DNA from: CAZBRS01 sp964494475
GTDB lineage: Bacteria; Myxococcota_A; UBA9042; CAZBRS01
DNA: 64,000 bases
Direction of reading: 5' to 3'
Assembly (NCBI GenBank): GCA_964494475.1
Contig: CAZBRS010000008.1
Location: 52,892-116,891, forward strand
In this document: piece after piece, positions 51,178-59,983 of the stretch
Numbering within the stretch: position 1 is the stretch's first letter
Layout of the letters: every line of letters begins with the position of its first letter
Position numbers and translations under genes: made by a program
The notes under the pieces: generated by a model
Database searches by the model: none
The model's input: only the letters and a program-made list of their open reading frames with translations
What the model was told of the DNA's origin: nothing

Positions 51178-52704
51178 ATGACGAACCGAACATTCCTCCG
51201 GGTGCTGATGACCCTGTGCGGCCTGACCCTGTCGGCCTGCGGCGCTTCGAGCGCCGGCGACGAGACCGCGCCGGGCGATTCCACGACGCCAGAGACCGAC
51301 GCGACCCCCGCCGAGGTCACGCCCCCGCCGTCGCTGACCTATCCCCTCGTCGACACCGACCAGGCCACCTGCTACGACGCCAGCGCGTGCCTGGCCTGCC
51401 CGACGGCCGGCCAGCCCTTCGCGGGCCAGGATGCCCAGGTGGTCGGCGCCAAGCCCGCCTACCACGACAACGGCGACGGCACGGTCACCGACCTGGTCAC
51501 GGGCCTCATGTGGCAGAAGGATCCGGGCGCGAAGCAGTCGTACGACCAGGCCATCGCGGGCGCCGACGCCTTCGCGCTGGCCGGCCACGACGACTGGCGC
51601 GTGCCGACCATCAAGGAGCTCTACTCGCTGATCCGCTTCAGCGGCGAGGATCCGAAGGTGGAGGGCGACGACACGTCCGGCCTGATCCCCTTCATCGACA
51701 CGGCCGCCTTCGTGTTCAATTACGGCGACACCAGCGCCGGCCAGCGCGTCATCGACTCCCAGTGGGTCACCAGCAACGTGTACACCTCCACCGTGTTCAA
51801 CGGCATGGAGTGCTTCTTCGGCGTCAACTTCGCCGACGGGCGCATCAAGTGCTATCCCACCAACGGAGGCGGGTTGTCCCAGGCGGGGTACTACGTCCTC
51901 TACGTGCGCGGCCCGGCGGGCTACGGCGTCAACGACTTCGCCGACAACGGCGACGGCACCGTCACGGACAAGGCCACCGGCCTCATGTGGCAGCAGGCCG
52001 ACAGCGGCGCCGGCCTGAACTGGCCGGACGCTCTCGCGCACTGCGAGGACTTCACGCTGGCCGGGCACGACGACTGGCGGCTGCCGAACGCCAAGGAGCT
52101 GCAGGGCCTGGTCGACTACATGCGCTCTCCCGACACCACCGCCTCGGCCGCCATCGATCCGGTGTTTTCGTGCACCGGCATCACCAACGAGGCCGGCGAG
52201 CCCGACTTTCCTTTCTACTGGACCAGCACCACCCACGCCAAGACCGGGCACGAGGGCGGGAACGCCGCCTACGTCGCGTTCGGCCGGGCTCTCGGCTACC
52301 CGTTCGGCGCCTGGATCGACGTGCACGGCGCCGGCGCGCAGCGCAGCGATCCCAAGACCGGCGACCCGGCCGACTGGCCCACCGGCAACGGCCCCCAGGG
52401 CGACGCCATCCGCATCCTCAACTACGTGCGCTGCGTGCGGGGCGGCGACGTCTCGGCCTACACCGGCGCCGGCGCGACGTGCGGCACGACCACGCCCTCC
52501 GGTCCTGCCGCGTGCACCGTGCAGGCCGACTGCGAGGCGGCCGACGCCTGCCCGCCCGACGCGACCAAGGGCTGCACCTGCACGGACACTCCCCAGGGAA
52601 AGCTCTGCATCCCGGCCTGCGACACGGACGCCGACTGCCCCGAGCCGTCGGACCAGACGCTGGTCTGCGGGCAGGCCGGAGTCTGCGTTCCCCAGGGGCG
52701 GTAG
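51178..52704 (+). CDS. DUF1566 (Lcl C-terminal-like) duplicated-domain lipoprotein
   Basis: A 508-residue lipoprotein with lipobox LTLSACGAS and a Thr/Pro/Asp-rich spacer. Two DUF1566 domains are seen as an internal duplication: NGDGTVTDLVTGLMWQKD ... LAGHDDWRVPTIKELYSL (~95-150) and NGDGTVTDKATGLMWQQ ... LAGHDDWRLPNAKELQGL (~257-315). The C-terminal ~60 residues are Cys-rich (DCEAADACPPD, CDTDADCPE), a style found in surface proteins of this bacterial group. DUF1566 has a C-type-lectin-like fold and is often a binding or adhesion module. GGAGA precedes ATG 51178. Divergent from the OmpR/HK operon, which may control it. Confidence 0.87.
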   Translation: MTNRTFLRVLMTLCGLTLSACGASSAGDETAPGDSTTPETDATPAEVTPPPSLTYPLVDTDQATCYDASACLACPTAGQPFAGQDAQVVGAKPAYHDNGDGTVTDLVTGLMWQKDPGAKQSYDQAIAGADAFALAGHDDWRVPTIKELYSLIRFSGEDPKVEGDDTSGLIPFIDTAAFVFNYGDTSAGQRVIDSQWVTSNVYTSTVFNGMECFFGVNFADGRIKCYPTNGGGLSQAGYYVLYVRGPAGYGVNDFADNGDGTVTDKATGLMWQQADSGAGLNWPDALAHCEDFTLAGHDDWRLPNAKELQGLVDYMRSPDTTASAAIDPVFSCTGITNEAGEPDFPFYWTSTTHAKTGHEGGNAAYVAFGRALGYPFGAWIDVHGAGAQRSDPKTGDPADWPTGNGPQGDAIRILNYVRCVRGGDVSAYTGAGATCGTTTPSGPAACTVQADCEAADACPPDATKGCTCTDTPQGKLCIPACDTDADCPEPSDQTLVCGQAGVCVPQGR

Positions 52705-52747
52705 AACAGAGTAGACTCCCCGCGTCGAATCAGCCGCTGGACCACCC

Positions 52748-54013
52748 ATGCACTTCTCCACCTACCTCGAGGCCGAGTGGCGGCCCGCGCTCGGCTGCAC
52801 CGAGCCCGCGTCGCTGGCCTACGCCGTCGCGCTGGCCGCGCAGCAGGCGAGGGGCCCCCTCCTGTCCGTCGAGGTGGTCTGTGACCCCCGGCTCTACAAG
52901 AACTGCTACGCGGTCGGCCTCCCGCACTCGGGGCGCAAGGTCGGCATCGTGTGGGCCGTCGCCCTGGGGGCCCGCTTGCCGGATCCATCCCTGGGCCTCG
53001 AGTGCTTCCGCGGCATCGACGCCGACGTGCTGGCGGGCGCCGAGGCCCTGGTCGCCGCCAACGCGGTGTCGGTGCGCGTCGACCGGGCCCGCGACAGGCT
53101 GTGGATCGACGCGACGGTCCGGGGCCGCGACGGCGTGGGCCGGGCGTGCATCGAGGGCGGGCATACGAACGTGGTGAGCCTCGAGCGCGATGGCGTCGCC
53201 CTCCCGCGCGCGGGTGTTCGAGGCGAGGACGACGCGACCGAGACGCGCCGTAGCGTGGCTGCCATGTCGTTCGACGAGCTCATCGCCCTGGCGGGCTCGC
53301 TGTCGCAGGCTGACCGCGACGCACTGCGCCAGGGCGCCGAGCGCAACGTCGCCATCGCGCGTCATGGCCTGTCGTTGTTCCCGGGTCGCTTCGTCGACGC
53401 CGCGGCCCAGGACTCGTTGACGCGCCTCAGCCGCCTGGTCTGTTCGGGCGTCTACGCCCGCATGTGCGGCGAGGACTTCGTGGTGATGTCCCTGGCCGGG
53501 TCGGGGAACAAGGGCATCGTCTGCTCGGTGCCCCTGACCCTGTGGGGCCGCGAGGCGGGCTTCGACCCGGCGCGCCTCGACGAGGCGTTGGCGCTGGCCT
53601 GCCTGGTGACCACCTCGACCACGCACCACCTGGGCACGCTCTCGGCCGTGTGCGGCTGCTCGAACGCCGCCGGCATCGGGCTCGCGGCCGGGCTGGTCCT
53701 GCTCGAGGGCGGCGGGCCCCGCGAGATCTCCCTGGCCGTGGGCAACATGGTGGGCAACGTGGCCGGCATGATCTGCGACGGGGCCAAGATCGGCTGCGCC
53801 CTGAAGACCATGACCTCGGTCGACGCGGCCTTCCGCTCGGCGTCACTGGCCCTCTCCGGCATCGGCATCCCGGCCTCCGACGGCATCGTGGGCGCCGACG
53901 GCCTGGCCTCGCTCCAGAACCTGGGGCGCATCGCGACCCGCGGGATGACGTCGATGGACGGCGAGATCCTGGCCATCATGGAGGAGAAGCTGGCGAGCCC
54001 CCGCACTCCTTGA
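52748..54013 (+). CDS. L-cysteine desulfidase / L-serine dehydratase-like [4Fe-4S] enzyme (UPF0597)
   Basis: A 421-residue member of the CyuA/UPF0597 family, which degrades L-cysteine to pyruvate, ammonia and sulfide (or serine to pyruvate) with an oxygen-sensitive 4Fe-4S cluster. Cluster-ligand segments are visible: ALGCTEPASLAYAVAL at the N-terminus, SAVCGCSNAAGIG (~300), and GMICDGAKIGCALK (~335-348). SLAGSGNKGI is the family's glycine loop. Full length. A strong promoter for the next gene overlaps its stop, so it is not obligatorily co-transcribed with it. Confidence 0.9.
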   Translation: MHFSTYLEAEWRPALGCTEPASLAYAVALAAQQARGPLLSVEVVCDPRLYKNCYAVGLPHSGRKVGIVWAVALGARLPDPSLGLECFRGIDADVLAGAEALVAANAVSVRVDRARDRLWIDATVRGRDGVGRACIEGGHTNVVSLERDGVALPRAGVRGEDDATETRRSVAAMSFDELIALAGSLSQADRDALRQGAERNVAIARHGLSLFPGRFVDAAAQDSLTRLSRLVCSGVYARMCGEDFVVMSLAGSGNKGIVCSVPLTLWGREAGFDPARLDEALALACLVTTSTTHHLGTLSAVCGCSNAAGIGLAAGLVLLEGGGPREISLAVGNMVGNVAGMICDGAKIGCALKTMTSVDAAFRSASLALSGIGIPASDGIVGADGLASLQNLGRIATRGMTSMDGEILAIMEEKLASPRTP

Positions 54014-54038
54014 CCGCGGCTCTCGAAAGACGCATAAT
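54010..54038 (+). promoter_or_regulatory. Sigma70-type promoter of the DUF4143 ATPase gene
   Basis: TTGACC (54010-54015), 17-bp spacer, CATAAT (54033-54038). Nine of twelve or better to consensus. The -35 box overlaps the TGA stop of the upstream gene. Predicted start ~54045. Confidence 0.6.
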
Positions 54039-54064
54039 CGCGCCATCGAAATTTGATGGCGCGA
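54038..54064. promoter_or_regulatory. Operator-like inverted repeat over the transcription start
   Basis: Perfect 10-bp arms (TCGCGCCATC at 54038-54047, GATGGCGCGA at 54055-54064) with a 7-bp AT-rich centre (GAAATTT). It begins at the end of the -10 box and covers the predicted start site, which fits a repressor operator or a 5'-leader hairpin. Confidence 0.55.
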
Positions 54065-54072
54065 GCAGCAAA

Positions 54073-55260
54073 TTGCGAACCAATTGGATTCAAAGGGATA
54101 TCCAGGCGGAGTTGCCACGCCTCGTACGCTCCTTCCCGGTCGTCGTGCTGGTCGGCCCGCGCCAGGTGGGCAAGACGTCGGTGGTCGAGCGTGCGTTGCC
54201 CGGCTTCGGCAGCGTTTCCCTCGACCTGGCCTCGACGGCCGATCTCGCCGAGCGCTCGTCAACGGTCTTCCTGGAGAGATACCCTCCGCCGGTGCTCATC
54301 GACGAGGTCCAGTATGCGCCCGCCCTGTTTCGTGCGCTGAAGCACTCGATCGAGCAGCGCCGGGGCGAGAACGGCCTGTTCGTGCTGACTGGCAGCCAGA
54401 GCTTTCCGCTGATGCAGGCGGTCTCCGAGAGCCTGGCGGGGCGCGCGGCGATCGTACCCCTGCTCGGGTTGTCGGGCGCCGAGTGGCGGGCGCATCGGCC
54501 CGCGGCCAACTGGTTCGACTTCCTGTGGCGCGGGGCGTGGCCGGCGCTGTGGGCCGCTGCCGACGACGCGCCTTCGCGGGATCGCTGGTACCAGGCGTAC
54601 GTCGCCACCTACCTGGAGCGCGATCTCCGCAACGTGCTGAACGTCGGCAGCCTGCGCGACTTCGAGCGCTTCCTGCGCGTCTGCGCGGCGCGCACGGGGC
54701 AGGTGCTGAACGTCTCCGAGATGGCGCGCGACGTCGGGGTCTCTCCCGCGACGGGCAGTTCGTGGCTTAGCGTGTTGCAAGCGGCCAACCTGGTCGTGCT
54801 GCTCGAGCCCTACCACCGTTCGCTCGGCAAGCGCATCGCGAAGTCGCCCAAGCTGCACCTGACCGATACGGGCCTGGCCGCGTACCTGATGGGCTTCCAG
54901 TCGACCGAGGCGCTCCGTGCCGGCCCCCAGGCCGGCGCGCTGTGGGAGACGTACGTGGTCGGCCAGTGGCTGCGCTGGCGTGACTGGCATCATCCGTCCG
55001 CGAACCTGTGGTATTGGCGGGACGATCAAGGCCACGAGGTGGATCTGCTCGTCGAGACCGATGGGAAGCTGCATCCCATCGAGTGCAAGCTGACCGAACG
55101 GCCCGACGCGAGCGACCTGAAGGGGCTCGACAAGCTGCGTCTCTTCTACGGGCCGGAGGCCCTGGGCCCCGCGACCGTGGCGTGTCCGATCGAGGAGCCG
55201 TACGAGGTCGCGAAGGACACGTGGGCGCGGAGCGGGTGGGTGGCTCACTCCCCCACGTGA
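54073..55260 (+). CDS. AAA+ ATPase with DUF4143 C-terminal domain
   Basis: A 395-residue ATPase. Walker A VGPRQVGKTS (~28-37), Walker B PVLIDEVQYAP (~73-83), sensor-1 FVLTGSQSF. The DUF4143 half carries a winged-helix-like part (LNVSEMARDVGVSPATGSSWLSVLQ) and a PD-(D/E)xK-nuclease-like end (GHEVDLLVETDGKLHPIECKL). Family members are widespread, horizontally mobile and often accessory; a DNA-linked or toxin-antitoxin-like role has been proposed but is not established. TTG 54073 is inferred as start because the promoter fires near 54045 and homologues begin close to the IQRDIQAEL helix. Local base use around its leader is AT-richer than neighbours, compatible with transfer. It overlaps the convergent CehA-like gene by 16 bp. 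Confidence 0.85.
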   Translation: MRTNWIQRDIQAELPRLVRSFPVVVLVGPRQVGKTSVVERALPGFGSVSLDLASTADLAERSSTVFLERYPPPVLIDEVQYAPALFRALKHSIEQRRGENGLFVLTGSQSFPLMQAVSESLAGRAAIVPLLGLSGAEWRAHRPAANWFDFLWRGAWPALWAAADDAPSRDRWYQAYVATYLERDLRNVLNVGSLRDFERFLRVCAARTGQVLNVSEMARDVGVSPATGSSWLSVLQAANLVVLLEPYHRSLGKRIAKSPKLHLTDTGLAAYLMGFQSTEALRAGPQAGALWETYVVGQWLRWRDWHHPSANLWYWRDDQGHEVDLLVETDGKLHPIECKLTERPDASDLKGLDKLRLFYGPEALGPATVACPIEEPYEVAKDTWARSGWVAHSPT

Positions 55261-57151
55261 ATCGGGTTCGCGATCGACAGCACGCGCTGGCCGGGCGACA
55301 CGGGCGCCATGTCCTTGTCCGGGGCGCCGGCCAGCACCACCACCCAGTCGCCGGGGGCGAGGTCGAGGGGGAACGCGCCCACGAAGCGCTCGACGTCGGA
55401 GCCCGTGACGGCCTCCTCGGCCACCTGCTCGCCGTTCACGACCACGCGCACCCAGTCGACGGGCATCCAGGTGGGGGCCTGCACGGTGACCGACAGCACC
55501 AGGCCGGCCGCGGCGGGCACCGTGTCGCCGGGGCCCGCGTCGCCGAGGGTCACGTCGAGGAAGGGGCCCGAGGCGGCGACGACGTGGCCGGCCTTCACGG
55601 CGGCCGCCAACTCGTCGTCGGTGATGTCGCGCGGGCGATCCTTGCCCACGCGCACGTACGAGCGCGCGTCACCGCAGTTGGAATCGACGTGCGAGTCGCT
55701 GACGCCCACGCCGGTCTTCACGATGCCCTGCCGGAAGAAGCTGTACCAGTCGGGCAGGATGCGCTCGAGCGCCGTGTCGATGTCGCCCGAGTTGATGAGC
55801 TCGATGGTGTCGAACTCGGTCGAGAACACGCCCTCGTCGAGCGCCTCGACGCCCAGGGCGGGGTCGTACTGGATGGCGTCGAGGTAGCCCTGGCCGTCGC
55901 GCGGGTGGTTGATCTGCAGCACGCCAGCGTCGAACTGCTCGCGCATCATGGTCCAGATCTCGGGGAAGGTCTTCTTGCCGAGGAAGGTGCCCTCGGCGTC
56001 GTAGCCCCACGAGATGTCGGTGCCGTAGTAGGTCGCGGCCGTCGGATCCTTGACCACGGGGTAGGCGTTGGTGTGCTTGCCCACGGGCGAGACCTCGACC
56101 CCCGCCGTCAGGCGCACCCACTCGTCGAGGCCGAGGGGCGCCAGCAGGTGATCGGCGTCGGTGATGGTGTCGTGATCGGTGATGGGCAGGCGCTCGAGGC
56201 CCACGGCGGCCAGGTGGCGCAGGCGCTGCTCGATGGGCACGGTGGNNNNNNNNNNNNNNNNNNNNNNNNNNNNNNNNNNNNNNNNNNNNNNNNNNNNNNN
56301 NNNNNNNNNNNNNNNNNNNNNNNNNNNNNNNNNNNNNNNNNNNNNGCCACCGCGTAGGCCACCCCCTCGGCCACCATCAGGTAGGCCGGCACGGCCTCGG
56401 AGATGACGGGCTTCACCGGTCCGCCCTCGAAGCCCGCGAACAGGGGCCGCACGCGGTCGCCGGGCAGGAGCGCGTCGCCCAGATCGGCCTTGCGGGCCTT
56501 GCTGGCCGTGACGGTGGTCGTGATCTGCAGCGCGTTGTCGCCCGGCGCCAGTACGTAGTCGACAGCGACCTGGTAGCCGAAGGGCGGGAAGGGGATCGTC
56601 GAGTCGATGATGGGCACGCCGATGTCGGTGCCCGTGACGCGCAGGTGCGCGGGCTGGCCGTCGGCGCCGTCGTTGACGACCTCCCAGGCCGCGGGGCGCA
56701 TGGAGCGCAGGATGCCGGTGACGATCGACAGCTCGCCCAGGTTGTCGTGCCCCGCCTCGCCCGCCGGGCGCGCCACGTCGGCGTCGATCAGCGAGCCGGG
56801 GTAGGGGATCCACGTGCGCGCCGGGTTGTCGCCCTGGATCACGAAGCGCGCGCGCGTGTTCTCGAGCAGGTAGTCGCCCGGCAGCCAGGCCGCGTTGGGG
56901 CCCGTCAGCCCCTCGTCGCCGGCCTCGAGCAGGGCCGCGCGCACGAAGGGCACGGGCGGCAGGTCGGCCCCCTCGACGTCGCTCGGGGTGGGCGCGTCGG
57001 GCGCGACCTCGCTCGCGTCGGAGGGCGCGTCGCTCCCGGCCTCGATCGCGTCGACCGCGTCGGGCGCGCCCGTGTCGTCCGAGGTCCCGCTCCCGCCGCA
57101 CGCCACCAGCAGCGCCGCCAGCGCCACGAACCCCCCGAGACCCCGCGTCAT
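55245..57151 (-). CDS. CehA/McbA-type PHP-domain metallohydrolase lipoprotein, interrupted by assembly gap
   Basis: One gene on both sides of a 100-N gap; the two halves are in different frames only because the N-run has an arbitrary length. N-terminal half (57151 to 56346): lipobox LVACGGSG, long Asp/Ala/Pro spacer, then beta-rich sequence. C-terminal half (56245 to 55245): PHP metal-site motifs LPITDHDTITDADHLL, LQINHPRDGQGYL and GVGVSDSHVDS, then a beta-sandwich end. The family hydrolyses phosphoesters or carbamate-type esters with several bound metals. GGGAGG lies 5 nt before ATG 57151. The missing part probably contains the first metal-binding HxH (H-x-H-(S/T)-x9-D type). Confidence 0.8.
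56246..56345. other. Assembly gap (100 N)
   Basis: Exactly 100 N, a conventional scaffold spacer of unknown true length. It falls in the coding sequence of the CehA-like lipoprotein. Confidence 0.99.
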
Positions 57152-57223
57152 GCCTGCCTCCCACGGCGTCACCGCCGCTCGCGTTGCCGGGTAGTCTAGG
57201 CGTTTTCGTCACCGACGCGACAC

Positions 57224-58537
57224 CTAATCGGCACGCCTCCGGAACGCCGCCACCCGCCGGGCCGTCTGCTCCTGGGCGCGCCACTTGCCGATCTGCAGGC
57301 CCGTGCCGGCCAGCTTGTCGAGCAGGTCGCGCGTCTCGAGGTCGACGGGCGAGGGGGCGGCCTTGCCGAGGGGGGTGCCCGGCAGGGGCATGAACACGTG
57401 GCCGTGCACGATGGCGCCGAGGTCGGCCACGCGCTGCATGAAGGCGCGGGTCAGGCGCCGGTCGGCCTCCTCCTCGCCGGGCAGCCCGTAGATGAAGTCG
57501 ACGATGGGCACGAGGTCGGCGGCGCGGATGGTCTCGACCGCGCGCAGCACCGCCTCGGCCGTGTGCTGGCGGTGCAGGCGCTCCAGCATGGCGTCGGAGC
57601 CCGACTGGGCGCCCAGCACCACGTTGTCGTTGGCCGCCAGGCGCCTCACCAGGCCCACGGTCTCGGCTGTCACCGACTCGGGGCGCACCTCCGAGGGGAA
57701 CGAGCCGCAGAACACGTGCTCGCGGCCGAAGACCCCCGCGAGGCCCACCAGCAGGCGCTCCAGTTCGGCGGGCGCCGGCGCGCGGCCGTCGGGCGAGCCG
57801 TAGGCGAAGGCGTCGGGGGTGACCATGCGCAGATCCTTCAGGCCCAGGCGGTGCGCCCGGCGCGCGGCGTCGACCAGCGCCTCGACGCTGCGGTGGCGCA
57901 TGCGCGCGCCCATCAGGAACGAGGTCTGGCAGAAGCGGCACGCGAAGGGGCAGCCGCGCGTGATCTCGAAGGGCCCGAAGCGACGATGCCGCGGGGCGAA
58001 GGGCGGGTAACGGTCCAGGTCGACGGCCGGCGCGCGGCGGTTCTTGCGCACGGCGCCGTCGACCACGCGCGCGAGCCCGGGCACCCGGTCGAGGTCGTCG
58101 TCTCGGAGCAGCGCGGCCAGCAGGCGGGGCAGCGACGCCTCGGCCTCGCCCCGCAACACCAGGTCGAAGCCCAGCCCCAGCGTCTCTTCCGGCGCCGCCG
58201 ACGCGTGGGCGCCCCCCGCGAGCAGCAGGGGCAGGCCTTGGTCTGCCCTTCCGAGGCCCGACCCCGCGCCGAGACCTGCGCGCAGCTCGGCCACCTGCGC
58301 GGCCACCTCGACCAGGTCGGCGGTGAGGAACGAGAAACCGATGACCGCCACGTCGGCGCCCGCCAGCAGCGACAGGTACGCGCGCGCGGTCGCGCCACCC
58401 TGGCCGGCCAGGGCCGGTCGCAGGTAGATCACGTCGACCCGGTCCCCGACGTCCGACCCCTCGACGGCGCCGGTCAGCGCGACCACGCTGTTCTGGTTGG
58501 TCCGGGTCTCCACGAGCGCGAGCAGCAACCGGCGCAT
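57224..58537 (-). CDS. B12-binding-domain radical SAM protein (TIGR04013-like)
   Basis: A 437-residue protein: N-terminal cobalamin-binding Rossmann-type domain (residues ~1-150, GADVAVIGFSFLTADLVEVA and LLLAGGAHASAAPEE), then a radical SAM barrel with intact cluster motif ITRGCPFACRFCQTSFLMG, followed by VLGAQSGSDAMLERLHRQHTAE and VDFIYGLPGEEEADRR. Chemistry in this group is often methylation or unknown. AGGAGG precedes ATG 58537. It lies 72 bp upstream of the CehA-like gene on the same strand. In contrast to the 9587 protein it retains all three cluster cysteines. Substrate unknown. Confidence 0.88.
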   Translation of the reverse strand: MRRLLLALVETRTNQNSVVALTGAVEGSDVGDRVDVIYLRPALAGQGGATARAYLSLLAGADVAVIGFSFLTADLVEVAAQVAELRAGLGAGSGLGRADQGLPLLLAGGAHASAAPEETLGLGFDLVLRGEAEASLPRLLAALLRDDDLDRVPGLARVVDGAVRKNRRAPAVDLDRYPPFAPRHRRFGPFEITRGCPFACRFCQTSFLMGARMRHRSVEALVDAARRAHRLGLKDLRMVTPDAFAYGSPDGRAPAPAELERLLVGLAGVFGREHVFCGSFPSEVRPESVTAETVGLVRRLAANDNVVLGAQSGSDAMLERLHRQHTAEAVLRAVETIRAADLVPIVDFIYGLPGEEEADRRLTRAFMQRVADLGAIVHGHVFMPLPGTPLGKAAPSPVDLETRDLLDKLAGTGLQIGKWRAQEQTARRVAAFRRRAD

Positions 58538-58585
58538 GCCCCCTCCTGGCGCGCATCCTACCTCAAGCCCGTCCGCTCTTTCTTC

Positions 58586-58614
58586 TTGAATCGAGGGGTT
58601 CGCCTCGGTAGAAG
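58586..58614 (+). promoter_or_regulatory. Candidate promoter of the UDP-glucose dehydrogenase gene
   Basis: TTGAAT (58586-58591), 17-bp spacer, TAGAAG (58609-58614), 31 bp before the GTG start. Confidence 0.42.
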
Positions 58615-58645
58615 GGCCGGGTACCTGAACGAAGAGGGGCTCATC

Positions 58646-59983
58646 GTGCGTGTAGGCGTGGTCGGAACCGGGTATGTGGGGCTGGTCGCGGCCGTCGGGT
58701 TCGCCGACACCGGGAACCATGTCATCGGCGTCGACATCGACGCCGCCAAGGTCCAGGGGCTGAACCTGGGCATCTCTCCCATCTTCGAGCCCGGGCTCGA
58801 AGACCTGCTCGCGCGCGGCCTGAAGAACGGCCTGCTGCGCTTCACGACCGACCTGTCCGAGGCCGCGCGCGAGTGCGAGATCCTGTTCCTCGCGGTCGGC
58901 ACCCCCTCGAACGAAGACGGCTCGGCCGACCTGAAGCACGTGCTCGGCGTGGCCGAGGGGGTGGCCCGTCACATGACCGGCTACCGGGTCCTCGTGGTCA
59001 AGAGCACGGTCCCCATCGGCACCTGCGCCCGCGTGGCGGCGGTCGTGCAAGGGCTCACCTCCCACCCCTTCGACGTGGTCTCGAACCCCGAGTTCCTGAA
59101 GGAGGGCGCCGCGGTCAACGACTTCATGAAGCCCGACCGCGTGGTCATCGGCGTCGACAGCGAGCGCGCCCGCGAGCGCATGCTCGATCTCTACGGCCCG
59201 TTCGTACGCACCGAGAACCCCCTGCTCTTCATGGACATCAAGAGCGCCGAGATGACCAAGTACGCGGCCAACGCCATGCTGGCCACGCGCGTGTCGTTCA
59301 TGAACGAGATGGCGCTGCTCTGCGAGCGCCTGGGCGCCGACATCGACGACGTGCGCAAGGGCCTGGGCTTCGATCCGCGCATCGGCCGCCAGTTCCTGTT
59401 CCCCGGCCCCGGCTTCGGCGGCTCGTGCTTCCCCAAGGATCTGCGCGCGCTCATCCGCACGGGCGACGGCGTGGGCTTCGACCTCATGATGTCGCGCGCG
59501 GCGTACGCCGTGAACCTGCGCCAGAAGCGCGCGGTGGCCGAGAAGGTGATCTCGGCGTTCGGCGGCGAGGTCTCCGGAAAGACCTTCGCGCTCTGGGGTC
59601 TGGCCTTCAAGGCCAACACCGACGACATGCGCGAGGCCGCCTCCATCGACGTGGTCGAGGCCCTGGTCGCGCGCGGGGCGAGCGTGCGGGCGTACGATCC
59701 AGCGGCCATGGAGCAGGCCCGGCGCGTGCTGCCGGCCTCGGTCACCTACGTCGAGCACGCCTACCAGGCCCTCGAGGGCGCCGACGCGCTCGTCATCCTG
59801 ACCGAGTGGAACGAGTTCCGGAGCCCCGACTTCGAGCGCATCCGCGGCCTGCTGCGCCGCCCCCTCATCGTCGACGGGCGCAACCTGTACCGCACGGCGT
59901 CGATGCGCGCCTACGGCTTCGAGTACATCGGGATCGGCCGCGGCACCGGTCCGCTCACGTCGTCTTGCGGTGAACGTCCGTGA
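58646..59983 (+). CDS. ugd: UDP-glucose/GDP-mannose 6-dehydrogenase
   Basis: A 445-residue nucleotide-sugar dehydrogenase that makes a uronic acid precursor, most likely UDP-glucuronate from UDP-glucose. NAD-binding VGVVGTGYVGLVAAVGFADTG, VGTPSNEDGSADL, VVKSTVPIGTC, SNPEFLKEGAAVNDF, the central-helix KYAANAMLATRVSFMNEMA and the catalytic Cys in GPGFGGSCFPKDL are all intact, as is LAFKANTDDMREAAS. GTG 58646 has GAGGGG upstream and begins directly at the Rossmann strand. Overlaps the convergent rel gene by 29 bp. It may feed the glycan locus upstream or general metabolism. Confidence 0.9.
   Translation: MRVGVVGTGYVGLVAAVGFADTGNHVIGVDIDAAKVQGLNLGISPIFEPGLEDLLARGLKNGLLRFTTDLSEAARECEILFLAVGTPSNEDGSADLKHVLGVAEGVARHMTGYRVLVVKSTVPIGTCARVAAVVQGLTSHPFDVVSNPEFLKEGAAVNDFMKPDRVVIGVDSERARERMLDLYGPFVRTENPLLFMDIKSAEMTKYAANAMLATRVSFMNEMALLCERLGADIDDVRKGLGFDPRIGRQFLFPGPGFGGSCFPKDLRALIRTGDGVGFDLMMSRAAYAVNLRQKRAVAEKVISAFGGEVSGKTFALWGLAFKANTDDMREAASIDVVEALVARGASVRAYDPAAMEQARRVLPASVTYVEHAYQALEGADALVILTEWNEFRSPDFERIRGLLRRPLIVDGRNLYRTASMRAYGFEYIGIGRGTGPLTSSCGERP

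Noticed and set aside
55245..58556. A continuous minus-strand frame of ~1,100 codons through the N-gap
   Set aside because: Only its 3' part is the real CehA C-terminal half. The part upstream of the gap is an out-of-frame shadow of the CehA N-terminal half and the B12 radical SAM gene, joined by the arbitrary 100-N length.
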